Of a DNA stretch of 64,000 nt, positions 14,697 to 25,242 are shown in pieces (the first letter of the stretch is position 1; every line of letters starts with the position of its first letter). The notes beneath the pieces were generated by a model. It was not told where the DNA came from. It saw nothing but the letters and a program-made list of their open reading frames with translations, and made no database searches. Location of the stretch: NCBI GenBank assembly GCA_002749535.1, contig MZZL01000376.1, positions 1 through 64,000 on the forward strand, given 5' to 3'. The DNA is from Apophysomyces variabilis. Lineage: Eukaryota > Mucoromycota > Mucoromycetes > Mucorales > Mucoraceae. The translations under genes were made by a program, and so were the position numbers.

Positions 14697-17637
14697 TCAA
14701 CTGGAAGTACGTGGTCGAAATTCTGGTGGTCTTTCATCCTTATTTCTCATCATGTATAAGAATACTTCTCGGATATTCATGGCAGCCATATGATCGCGGT
14801 TCCAGTATATTGCCGGGCATGATTCTTTCTGACAAACCAACACAGCAAGTATCCCTGCGCCTTCTTGACCACTTGCGTCCGGTCGTTCCTTATTTTTTTG
14901 GAGGCTTTTTTCCTTGCAACGTGGGCATGTTTGTGAAGTTAAGTATTCATCAACCATAAAGACATAGGTTGGCGACTGTCAAACAAAAAAATAGAAGTAA
15001 ATAGCATGACCTTAACATTACCTTTCTTGGTAAAAGCTTGACGTTTTAATTCTTTAACTATCGCTTTCGTTGGGGCAGCCACCCGACCATGCATTGAACC
15101 TTAAAAAGTCCCATTGCTATAAACAATTATTATAGGCCCATTTCTTTCGTCTTGCTTGTCGTTGGGGCAATGAGCAACCCATTTCTTTTCATTCGGCTTT
15201 TTTCGATTCTGAGAACTGTTCATGTTGTATTTTCTGCTATCACATAGGAGCCTCTTGGATATTTCAGCTCTTCCTTTCTGTCTGCCGATGTATGATTTGA
15301 ATTTGAGTTTGTTATACCTAGACTATCGTTACATAACAGGTGATATAACAGCAATCCTACCTCAGATCTCTACTATAGAATTCAGTAATCGTTTCGTAGT
15401 GCTGCATAACATATTTCACAGAGTCAGTGAGCTTCCGTAGCTCAGACGTTTTGAGAGACGGTATATCGCCGATCAACTTTTTGGGCTTCAGGCTCGGCAT
15501 CCATATACTGTTTTCGCCTTTGGTTTGCACGATTATAACGACAGATGGAGTAGTACTCCGTAGTTGTGCTTGTGCGAACTCGGTGCGGTGACGAAGGGTT
15601 GCCATCCGCAGCCACAAACACGCTTGAAACACCTGGATCAATGCCCCAGACGACTGCATTATCGTATTTGCCTTTCAGATTGGCCGGAGTGAGAGGTTTC
15701 TTTTTAGGGTCAAACGGTTCTACGTACTTCTTGAATACAAATTCCACGTCCACCCCGTCAGTACGGATGACGTCCCTTCAAGCACTTTAGTAATTCAACA
15801 TATGAATGCCATTGTCTTACTAGAACATTGTTCTTTCATTTTCTAGGCTTTCATAGGTAGGATAACCGAATTTGGCCGTGTCGAACAAATCAAAGTACTC
15901 ACGTCGAGTTTGCGAAGGGTTCACGGGCGTCTGATTGTCTCGTCTACCGGCTTGAAACAGAAGACGTGCCAATGCTTGAATGTCAATGGTAATGTGTCGC
16001 ATCTGAAAGCTGTAAACGGGCAGCAGTGTAAAATTCCAGGTTCCCTTTGGATCAGTATATTTTTCCGGAGCGAACGTGTTGCTTTCAATGGCATCAATTG
16101 TTTCTTTGATAAATGATTCAAGACTGGTCATTTCGGCTTCACGGAGCGGTTCAAATCTCTTTGGGGGCCGAAGCGAAGATTTTTTTCTGATTGCTTCTCG
16201 AACTGCATACTTGAGACTTGATCGAAGTCGCTTAGATAGTGGGTTTGTGTTTACCAGCTGAAAACGGGAATAGAATCAATATACCGAAACTTAAGAAACC
16301 GCAAAGTTAATTTACTTCTTCCACCGTCAGGTGAACGTATGCTGTTGAAACATGGTTTTTTGGTTTACCTTCGGTAATGGCAATTTTTTTGCTCAAATCT
16401 CTTCATGACTTGAAATAACCAGGGCAAAAACAAATGAGGTTTGGCACTCAAAATGTTCTCGTCAATGGTGGTTACACCAAGTGTAGAGCGAACCAATTTC
16501 ACCAGTGATTCGGATATGTCAATAAAGCCTTGATTTTTATCAATTGATGTAGGCCATTGACAATCAATATCGTATAGCTTATTGTACATGTACTCCGCCA
16601 TAGTATTGCGATCTTTCACTGTGGACGACTCGCAGAAGGCTTCATCGTTCTTGTCGGACATGCAAATCAACAGGTACTGCGTTGTCTTTTTCTTAAAGTT
16701 TGCGCAGACATGATTACGAATCGCCTCTTCGTATTCTTTGGCCGCACTTGAGACCACTGTCATGAATCGTTTCGATTTGAACTTGCTTTCTTGAAAATTA
16801 CCAAGGGACACCTGGAAAGTGGCAAACGCGTTTTTCAGGCTTTCATCGGCATTATGTGCTTCGCCTGCAATTAATGCAAAAAGGGTGTAGCACAGCTGAT
16901 GGGTGATCGGAGGAATCTCTTTTGATTCGGAAAGTGCTTTACGAAGTAAACGCTGGCAAAGAGAGACCCAACATATGTCACGTCTCGCACATGCTTTACG
17001 CATTCTCTGACATTTGCCAACAAAGCTTGCACTCCGGCAGGTGTTTGACAGCGAGGCTTTGGTTACTCGCGTTTGCTTAAAGTTTTTCGGAGGCTTCCTT
17101 TTTGTGGTAGGATCTTTACACAGTTTGCTTGTGCTTCTCTGATGATCGGTCCCTCCGCAAGTGGGACATCTTAATGCCTTGCCACTTGACAACTTTTCCT
17201 GTACGCTTGCTTGTTGTAACTCTGCTTTTGCTTCATATTTTGCGCTTCTCTTTTCATATGCCTTTTCAGCCTTGGTCAGAGCTTTTGACTCCTTTACGAA
17301 CGATGGACCTTCGACAACTTGTAAGCAAGATACCGGAAGCGTGGAAAAAAGCTAAATAGCTGCTTCAGGAATGCTTTCAGTGTATTTGTGAAGTGAACTC
17401 TCTGTCTCATCATCATCCTTTTGTGCGACATCGGCCGAGTCTATAACCTTTTCTTTTCCTTTCTTCTTTTTGGCAGTGGGGCCTACTTTGATCAAATCGC
17501 AATTTAGCTGCCAATATGCCACGGTCATAAAAGCATTACTGCTTACCTGAACGTGTTTTGCCTTGAATGACAATAGACGGCTGGAAGTCATCATCATCCT
17601 CTTCAATAGGTCCTTTGCGGTTTTTATGTTTATCCAT
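14697..17637 (-). pseudogene. Fanzor (eukaryotic TnpB-like OMEGA RNA-guided nuclease), decayed
   Basis: Fanzors are eukaryotic TnpB homologues that use an adjacent omega-RNA to cut DNA. ATG 17637 opens a basic N-terminus (KHKNRK and AKKKKGKEK patches, NLS-like). After intron 17486-17546 come a CPTCGG motif (about 17170-17150), a long helical region, RuvC-I GIDPG at 15631-15645, RYNKLKFKSYIGRQK near 15330-15290, VDEY (candidate displaced RuvC-II Glu) at 14943-14954, a Zn ribbon starting CPRC at 14916-14927 with a later CQKESC, and RuvC-III NRDHMAAMNI at 14772-14801. Introns also fit near 16260-16320, 15790-15830, 15320-15360 and 14960-15010. Damage: in-frame TAG at 17352-17354, frameshift at the 7-T run 16384-16390, frameshift at the 5-T run 15478-15482, in-frame TAA at 15101-15103, and a stop created across the 15.8 kb splice join. 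Catalytic motifs themselves are intact. Confidence 0.9.
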
Positions 17638-19740
17638 CGTGGGATTGAAGAAAATTAAAAAGAAGTGACAGCAAAATCTGTCCGCAGCTTTCAGATATAG
17701 ACCTCTATTTTCTTTTAACCGGTCACTCGCTGAAGAATACAATACTGATGTTAATTGTTTGACTCGTGACATTATCCCACTCCTTCCTTCTTAACACCTC
17801 TTAGTCAACGGAACACTCATACAGCGTTGGAACTTTTGCATATATTTTACTTAAACTTTTGGTGCATTCCATTAGCTAACTGTTTTGTAAATGGATATTT
17901 ATTGGAGAAAGGGCATTAAATAGACTGAAGAGGGTCAGTATCTGAAGATGACATGCCGGTGAGCCGAATATAGGCGATCTGACAGGTTAGTACAGCAACG
18001 GCTATATCTGCCTCCAGAATGAGGCATAAGTCTACAATTAATGAGCGCGTAGTATTAAAAAAAGAGAGAAATTTGAGAAGCTAGCTTACGGATAAAGCAT
18101 AACACACTGACCAACTTTGAGACACAGCTTATGAGGCTGTAGCCTACTAACATCAGCCCTGCGTTGCTCTGCCATGGCTGACATCAAGAACAATGTGATA
18201 AATTACTTGCCCGCCTTAGTTCGCCCCAAAAGATATTAGAACACGATAAACTAAATCATAACAGAGCATAGATTTCATTCTTCCTATACAACTGTCGATG
18301 TTTTGGAATATATAGGACGCCCAAGAATTCTCAGATGCATTACTCTCATCAATATCTCTGCTTAATGGCTTACAAAAACGCAGGTTTTCACTATCCTTCC
18401 TTCCAATAGACATAAAATAGGTACCAGTTACTGGCTTAGCCCTTGGGCATCATGAAAAGAAGAATGCTTACTGGCTACTGGTCTCGGCCCTTTGTGCCTC
18501 GCGTTCTAGGTAGTGGAAAGTAGCCCTCGTGTAACATACACCTCAAATTCTCATCACCCATGCAAAAGCATTTTTTGGATTCCGCAAAAACTTGAATCCC
18601 AGTTCGTAAATAAAACATAGAAACACGCAGACAAATAGGAAAAACACAGTAAATGAAGGCCTAACTAGCTATCATGGCAAATTAATCCATTATTACATTG
18701 TTCCCTATTTAATCCCGTACTCATCCACTTCAAATACGTCTTTTACAGCAAAATAAAGCATCAAAGCGTGTTTTCCATTACTCCCGTTAATTTTTGTTAT
18801 CGCTAATATTACGAATATGGAAGAAAGAGAAGCTTTTCGAGTCAAAATGAGGCTGCTTATTTTCTATGCACAACTTTCTATGACATACATGATGTAACCA
18901 TTTAATCTAGTTCAAGCTACTAACGTTAAATTTTCTGGCAGCAGAAGATGATACGCAGATGACAGATACCACAATAGTACGGGATGGTTCAAAACCTTAA
19001 AATTTGGTTATCTCAGCCAACTGGTGCACGATCGACAGCACTGACCGCTACCGTCCCTGTCATCGGCGAGATATTCACGCAACCTACTGACCCTAGTCAG
19101 TTATATCGTTGCCAGACGCGATGTCTATGTTAGTTGCTTGATTCAGAATAGTGATATTTACGTTCTCCGTTGGGAGGATCCGGTTCTCGATGCCATATCT
19201 TTTATTCGAGAAAATAGCTCACCTAAAAATCTGCGGATAGCAAACAAAAACTTATAGCTCGCGTGCTCTTCTGTTTGTTTTGTAGTGTGCTTTCTATAGT
19301 CTACTACGAACTTTGCTTTGAATGGGATTGACTTCGCACTAGTACAGTGCCGTAACAGAATGCTTAACGTTAAAAGGCAGAAGCCATGTTTTTGCTGTAT
19401 AAGAGTCGCTAAGATGTAAGACAAAAATAAGAGTAAAGTAGCATGGTCTTGCTACTTTACGACAATCTTCATTCAAAAACTACTTAAACGTAATACAATG
19501 AGAAGAACTGATGGATCCATCATTGTTATTGTATTCTTGTAACGTGCATTGACCGAGGAAGATGTTAGCATCTGTTAAGAACGATACATATGCTGGTAGA
19601 TGATGGCCTACTACGGCAGCATGGATAAATAACAGAGTAAAAAAAAGGCATAGGCTGTTGAGCATTAATGGATTAACTAAGATGTTTAACGGTAATTTGG
19701 CTGGTTTATCGTGCCTCTGCGGTACGTTCGTCTAACGCAT
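17638..19740. other. Intergenic region upstream of Fanzor
   Basis: No gene is supported. The segment holds one copy of a 74-bp dispersed repeat (18566-18639) and the diverged left flank of duplication copy B (from about 19320). I looked for terminal inverted repeats matching the other side of the Fanzor at 14585-14697 and saw none that are convincing. Confidence 0.5.
18566..18639 (+). repeat. Dispersed 74-bp repeat, copy 1
   Basis: Matches 63614-63686 in the same orientation with about four differences (one T-run length change, three short substitutions). Similarity stops abruptly on both sides. No open frame or inverted ends are visible, so the parent element is unknown. A degraded third relative may lie near 24860-24895. 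Confidence 0.85.
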
Positions 19741-20630
19741 GCCAATTCAAACAGATAATCATTCCATTGGTATGTGGCATCATGGTTGGACCATAGCTCT
19801 GCTTGTTCAGACGGCGTTTCCAGTCCTCTTAGATTGCTTTTAGCTCAGTTATTCCATGATATCAGTTGTCAACAATACCCCTATTTCCAGGAGCACAATA
19901 ATGCAGTGTATCATACCATGGTGCATTCCTCGTTGATAAGAGGATATCTTATTCCCTTTCATCGTTTCTTTTCGTTTTATCTGTTGGCGCATCTTCCATT
20001 ACGTGATCTATGGACTTTGTTAATTCGGTATAGCATAAAAGTACCTCATAAGTCAAACAGCACAGACATCACAAGGTTTATTTAACCGCATGATTCTAGT
20101 ATAACCAATGAAGCATCCAAGTATGAACTCTTACAAAAGGTAACTTTATTACTACTATAACAAATATCCTTAATTAACATTGATCTCTTCCGGAGAAGAT
20201 TAGTATAATGCACGTTTCAAGAGAAACATTGGGTAAAACAATGTACTACTAGGTTGAATGTTGTTACTATTATGCAGCCATCTCACCTCAGGTCCTTATA
20301 GACATTGAAACGACATAACTTAAACCTCTCTCATTAAATTCTCTTTTCTAGTTGTTTCGCAACAAATCTCTGTCTCTGAGAGCAAGGGCAAGATATGCAT
20401 CCGGACATTCAAGACAACCTAAAATATTGGCTCATTCCGGATACAGGCAAGACCCAACATAACGGCAAGACATCATAGGAGATTGAATACTATCATGGCT
20501 CCTAGTTTTGTTTTTTCTGTGATCTAATGGCACAAGCAAACGAAACATTCTTCGGTGGAAGGGTGGTTGGACATCAAAGCTGATACTAATGGACCTTCTC
20601 CGTTTATTGCTCTTCGTCGCCCACATCCAC
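19741..20630 (+). repeat. Direct duplication, copy B (core)
   Basis: Partner of 6514-7390, same orientation, 13.2 kb away. The open frame at 19774-20085 is not conserved as an uninterrupted frame in copy A, because a 1-2 nt difference near 19849 shifts it, so it is not called as a gene. The flanks resemble those of copy A only distantly. Confidence 0.9.
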
Positions 20631-21007
20631 CATGGATTTGTTGCGGGTTGGGCGCTTACACTGGATGAGGGATACTTATCGCAGGTAAATAGAGGTCGTC
20701 AATCATATCATTCTCATTTACTAGCCATGAATGTCAAGTTGATGCAAGTAGAATGTATTTGCCACACAAGTTATTTGCTAATGACGCATATTTATAAAAG
20801 TTGGCAAGATATCACGTTTGATATACTTTTTATGTACGTATTGACTATAAGCGCCAAGCAAAACATAAAGTGGCTTCTACTTATTATTGGTTTTGCATTT
20901 AAACCTGTACAAGCATCCTGTTATATCTAATTCTTTGTTTACTGTGTGTGATAAACATAAGCGGATTCAAACAAAGATCGTCTCATAGGTGTATTTAATT
21001 ATTTTGA
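20631..21007. other. Spacer between duplication copy B and PUF60
   Basis: Contains the diverged right flank of the duplication and the 3' side of the PUF60 gene. A plus-strand frame at 20589-20930 looks hydrophobic, but it starts inside the repeat and matches nothing recognisable; not called. Confidence 0.4.
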
Positions 21008-23485
21008 TCAAAAGGTCATATTCTTAACCTCTGCCTTTGTTAGGGTTGTGGCTTTAAGTTGTCTTCCTCCAAACCAGCGACCATTCAGTACCTTTTGGGC
21101 TTTTTCCGCAGCTACATCGAAGATAAATAACGGAAAAAAGAAATGGAAATGCTTACACTCTGTAGAACGGAATTCAACGAAAATTCTCACGTCTCCATCA
21201 CCAGGTTTGCGACCTGTCTCTTCTCCACCCAAACCAGTTATCCCAGTCTCATCCGCCGTCGTCTGAATCTTCACCCGGACAACAGCTCCAAACTTGCTAC
21301 ATTCCTCAGAAAATTCTTCTTGCAAGCTTTCGTCTACTTCTGAAACGGACACCGCATTCTGTACGAGGATAACTGGGGAAAGCTGCGCAATATATTAAGC
21401 TACACTCGCAGATTGCAAACTGCTTTACCTCTTCTCTACTAGCCGCCAGTTTCTGCATAATAACATAACGTTGGCTTGAACTAATACTCATGTTTTCTTC
21501 TTTTGCAACGGAATCGACTAATGTTCCTTGTATCCGTGCAACTTGGTCCTTCGCAATCTGTGCGATGGCAGCTCTTGTTGCGACTGCTATACCCAGTCAG
21601 CGGTAAACTACCGGATTTATACTACCTACCATTTCCTTGACTGCTTGGTACAAGTATATCTCGCTTTTTGTTTAAACCAAGGCTCTCTATGTTGGCATTA
21701 ACTTTGCTCATCACATCATTGGCAGCAGATGGCCCAGAAGAAGGAGCAGGAACCATGTCCAGAGCCTTCATACCGTCCCCTAAAGGACCACCAATGATAC
21801 ATCGTGATACACGGAGCCGCTGCCCGCCGATTTCAAAGTTATTCATGGATTGTATGGCCGTCATTGCTGCTATTTCGTCCTCAAATTCGATAAATCTACC
21901 AAGGAACCAAGGATAAGTATCCATCCAATCATAGCTGCACATGTTCCGAGTACACGCCGCCGAGAATTAACACCCGTCGCACTGTCGAACGCTGCTGAAT
22001 CGACAGAATTAATCGAAAGTTTACGTCAACGTAGATGGTCGGTGCAGCTGAAGAAGATAGATAGATATGTATAGAGAGAGATAGAGAGAGAGAAAAAAAA
22101 AAGAGAAATAGAAAAAAAAAGAAGAATAAAGAAAATGAGACCAAGAACCACCGACAAACAAATCTGCTTCATCCATACAGGATTCTACTATTATATTAGT
22201 CATGTTCATACTTTACCATAATACTTTTCAGGATGGATAGCATCGGTAATCTGATCCGTTATTCCGTGAGTGCAGAAATAGTCGAAGTAAAGTAAAGGGA
22301 AGAAGAAAGGACAATAGGGCAAGAAGAAAAAAGAAAAAAAAAATCAAACCAAAAAAAAATGTAGAGCTTGAGATAAGCCGTCTTTCCCTCGCTGGTATAA
22401 TCACTGTGGTGTCGATCCCCGTAACCCAAAACCCACACAGTTCCCAAATTTCAATACTCTGCCAATAACTCACCCATAACCCTTGTGTTTCCTTGTCAAT
22501 AGATCGGGCTTAGAGAAAACGAATCAATACCTTATACGCTGTTTCTGAATCTGCTGCTATTTACCAGAAGAATACATTTTCGAATTCCCCCAAATGCACC
22601 AAATATACTGCTCATATTGTCTTCCGTAATGAATTCATTGATGTTTGAAACGTAGACTTGACTTTTTGGCGGAGGGGGTATACCAACGGAAGACGCTGCT
22701 GTGTAGTTGTTCGGCCGTCCGACTTTAAGCTGCCTAACCGGGGCTAAATCCTGCGCGGTTTACGTTATGGCCGCCGTACCTTCCACCTAAATCAGCACCG
22801 TTCATAGTTTCTAAAGCCAAGGATGCGGCCTCGGGAGTCTCGAACTCGATAAAACAGAAGCCTTTGTGTCGCATGGTGACAGGGTCAATGGACATGCTGA
22901 CGCTCTTAATTGTCCCAAATTGACCAAAAACTGCCTTGAGATGCATCTCGTTCAGTTCAAAATTGATGCTTCCTACATAGATACGCGATAAGACTGAAAG
23001 CGTTCGAACATCAACACCAGAAGCAATATGTGGATTGGTTGCCAACAAAGCTGAAGGAATAGGGTTGTCAGGACTAGAGCCTTCCAGCCCTAATGACAGA
23101 TTCTTTTTGCTGAGCTACATTGAAAGATTTTGCGGATTGAGCGATAGTCTCTTTTCCTTTCATTCTTACCTTTGGCTTCATTTCTCGCGCATAGGCTTTA
23201 GCCTTTTCTAGTCTCGCTTTTTGATCTTCAGACAATACCATTACGGTAGGATCATGCCATCGTTTCTGCTGTACATTGGGTGTCTCTACGCAAACCGTAT
23301 ATTTCAAAAAGACTTGTATGTGGCTAAGTCTTCATACCCTCCACCAATGCAGCAGGTCTAGATCGCTTAGTACTCTCTTCAGTCACATTGTCATCCTCTG
23401 CTAATCGCTTCTTAGAAGTATTTTCCACGTTATTAGGGGATGACGTTTCAGTAATAAGCTCTTTTTCAGCTGTCGATTCGGCCAT
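21008..23485 (-). CDS. PUF60/half-pint-type poly(U)-binding splicing factor
   Basis: U2AF-related factor that helps define 3' splice sites; nuclear. ATG 23485 begins an acidic KR-containing tail with KRSRP. RRM1 contains RIYVGSINFEL and HKGFCFIEFE (22985-22830) and ends in a GGRQLKVGRP linker. RRM2 starts QVYVSNINEF and, after two introns, continues KHKGYG/FIEFEDE. The C-terminal UHM (U2AF-homology) RRM carries the diagnostic GRWFGGR ligand-binding motif near 21070. This three-part order is specific to PUF60. About eight introns are needed; an intron with a GTAAGA donor near 23172 and TGTAG acceptor near 23117 explains an apparent frame change there. The intron at 21896-22473 is 578 nt, far longer than its neighbours. 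Stop is TGA at 21008. Confidence 0.92.
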
Positions 23486-25242
23486 GCTGGGATACAAGAA
23501 ATATTTTTCGATGAAGACTTGGAAAGAGAGTCGGGGTTCTTTGCGCTCTTCACAGACACGCAATTGTTGAGGAATCCTCAATGACCAATCAATATGGCCG
23601 AATTCCAACCAATAGGAGAAGTGATGCCTTTTCCCAGATTTAAGCTGAAGACTTTTAGACCAAACTTTCTTCAATGTCCATCTTGAGCAGTTCAGCTTTG
23701 CTTGATTGCGTCGGTTTTTATTAAATATTGGAGAAAATCCCTTGGTTTTCTTGTACGAGGATCTGATATGTACGCTTTGTATGCTATCTGAAATAGCAGC
23801 CATATACATAAATCAATGCTGAATTCGGATAGGCACCTTACAAGAGCTATATTACATCAAAAATAACAATAAAGCCGTTCAATATATACCAAAGTATCAG
23901 TCTGTTGTCTGCTAGAAATAGCAATTTCTATCTACGCAGCACTAACCCATCTTATTACCGCGCAGTAGGATACCAAAACACTAATCAAGAGTTTCAAACC
24001 TGAACCTCAGTTTTTCCCCAAAGTCTTTTGTAACATGGTAATGGTGCAATTATTGAGCATTTAATCCAATCTATATCCAAACTGTGTAATAGGGAGCACT
24101 ATATTTTAAGCTTCTCATGCCTTAGAAAGGATAGCATGGTTTACCGCATATACCACCTTGAAGGAACGCTACATTTAATATTCGCCGGGAAACACCGATC
24201 TGAGGTCAAGGAATATTAACACTGCTGGTTCTGACACGACCTCAGTGTGCCTCGAAGGATAACCCGCAACGACTAACGCGTTACATAAGCTTAATTAAAC
24301 CAGACATTGTTCTTTCTAGTAAACCATTGTAACCTTTACGGATACACTTAATTCATGGAAATAGTCAAAGGTCATCCTATCTTTGTCTTACAGCAAGATC
24401 AATTGGTTACTTGGAAAGGATACAGTGCCACCTGTTAAACCAGGTGGTCACCCTACAATATCTCCATTAATGGGGTGTATTTCAGTGCAGCGATGCCATG
24501 AACAATCTCTCTATATCTTACCATTTTAATACTGTACTAGCCGTTTGGATGCCACAAAGTTTACTAAATTGATTGTTTGTTTAAAGAACCTTCCATAAAT
24601 ACGGAATATGCAAGTGGTAGTCTATGATGCACCGTCCTGTCTCTTTCCTGCAGTATTCTCTCTTTTATCAACCATTACCAACCATCCAATGTGATCTTAT
24701 TTTTCCCGTCCTTTGCATGAACTTGTCATACCTGTCTTGCATGAACAACCTTTATGGATCTAGCGAAAAAAACCAGAGCAAAATGTAAGGCATATTATTT
24801 TTGCATGTTGTTTGTCTACTTTTGTCTGTTTGAGGCTATAAACCCCTGTACTCCGGCTTGATCCGCAAAAACTCCAGTCTACGCAGACATAAATTTCTGC
24901 CAATGCCAATACCGTAGCCTACGACAAACAGCAGTTCCGTATTTATAGTTTGGAATCTATGTTTAATAAGTAATGGACACGTGGAATGATGCACAAGTGT
25001 GATGTTATCATAAACCTTTTTTCAAACGGTCAAATTTGAATCCAAATTGTATTATTGCATAAGGAGGTCTGAGGCGGAGATTTAAGCTGAATGATAAGCT
25101 GTAAAGAACAACTGACACTTCCGTCTTTCAGAGCGGGACTGTGTAACAGTGAAAGCTATGCTTATCAGTACAAAAAGATAACCGAATTACTTAGGATGGG
25201 TATTTTCATTTTGTCTCTTTTCTTTCTATTTCCATCATTGCT
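23486..25242. other. Divergent intergenic region (PUF60 / urease)
   Basis: Holds the 5' flanks of two genes transcribed away from each other. No open frame here has a domain or consistent splicing. The bases just before the urease ATG are pyrimidine-rich (25201-25240), typical of a fungal leader. No further element is recognised. Confidence 0.5.

Noticed and set aside
14585..17800. Terminal inverted repeats flanking the Fanzor
   Set aside because: Only short partial matches were seen (such as CTTCAG with nearby TGA); not better than chance by eye.
19774..20085. 103-residue hydrophobic ORF in duplication copy B
   Set aside because: Frame is broken in the near-identical copy A, so it is not under coding constraint.
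23117..23172. Apparent frameshift in PUF60
   Set aside because: Explained by an ordinary GT-AG intron (GTAAGA donor, TGTAG acceptor) that restores frame.
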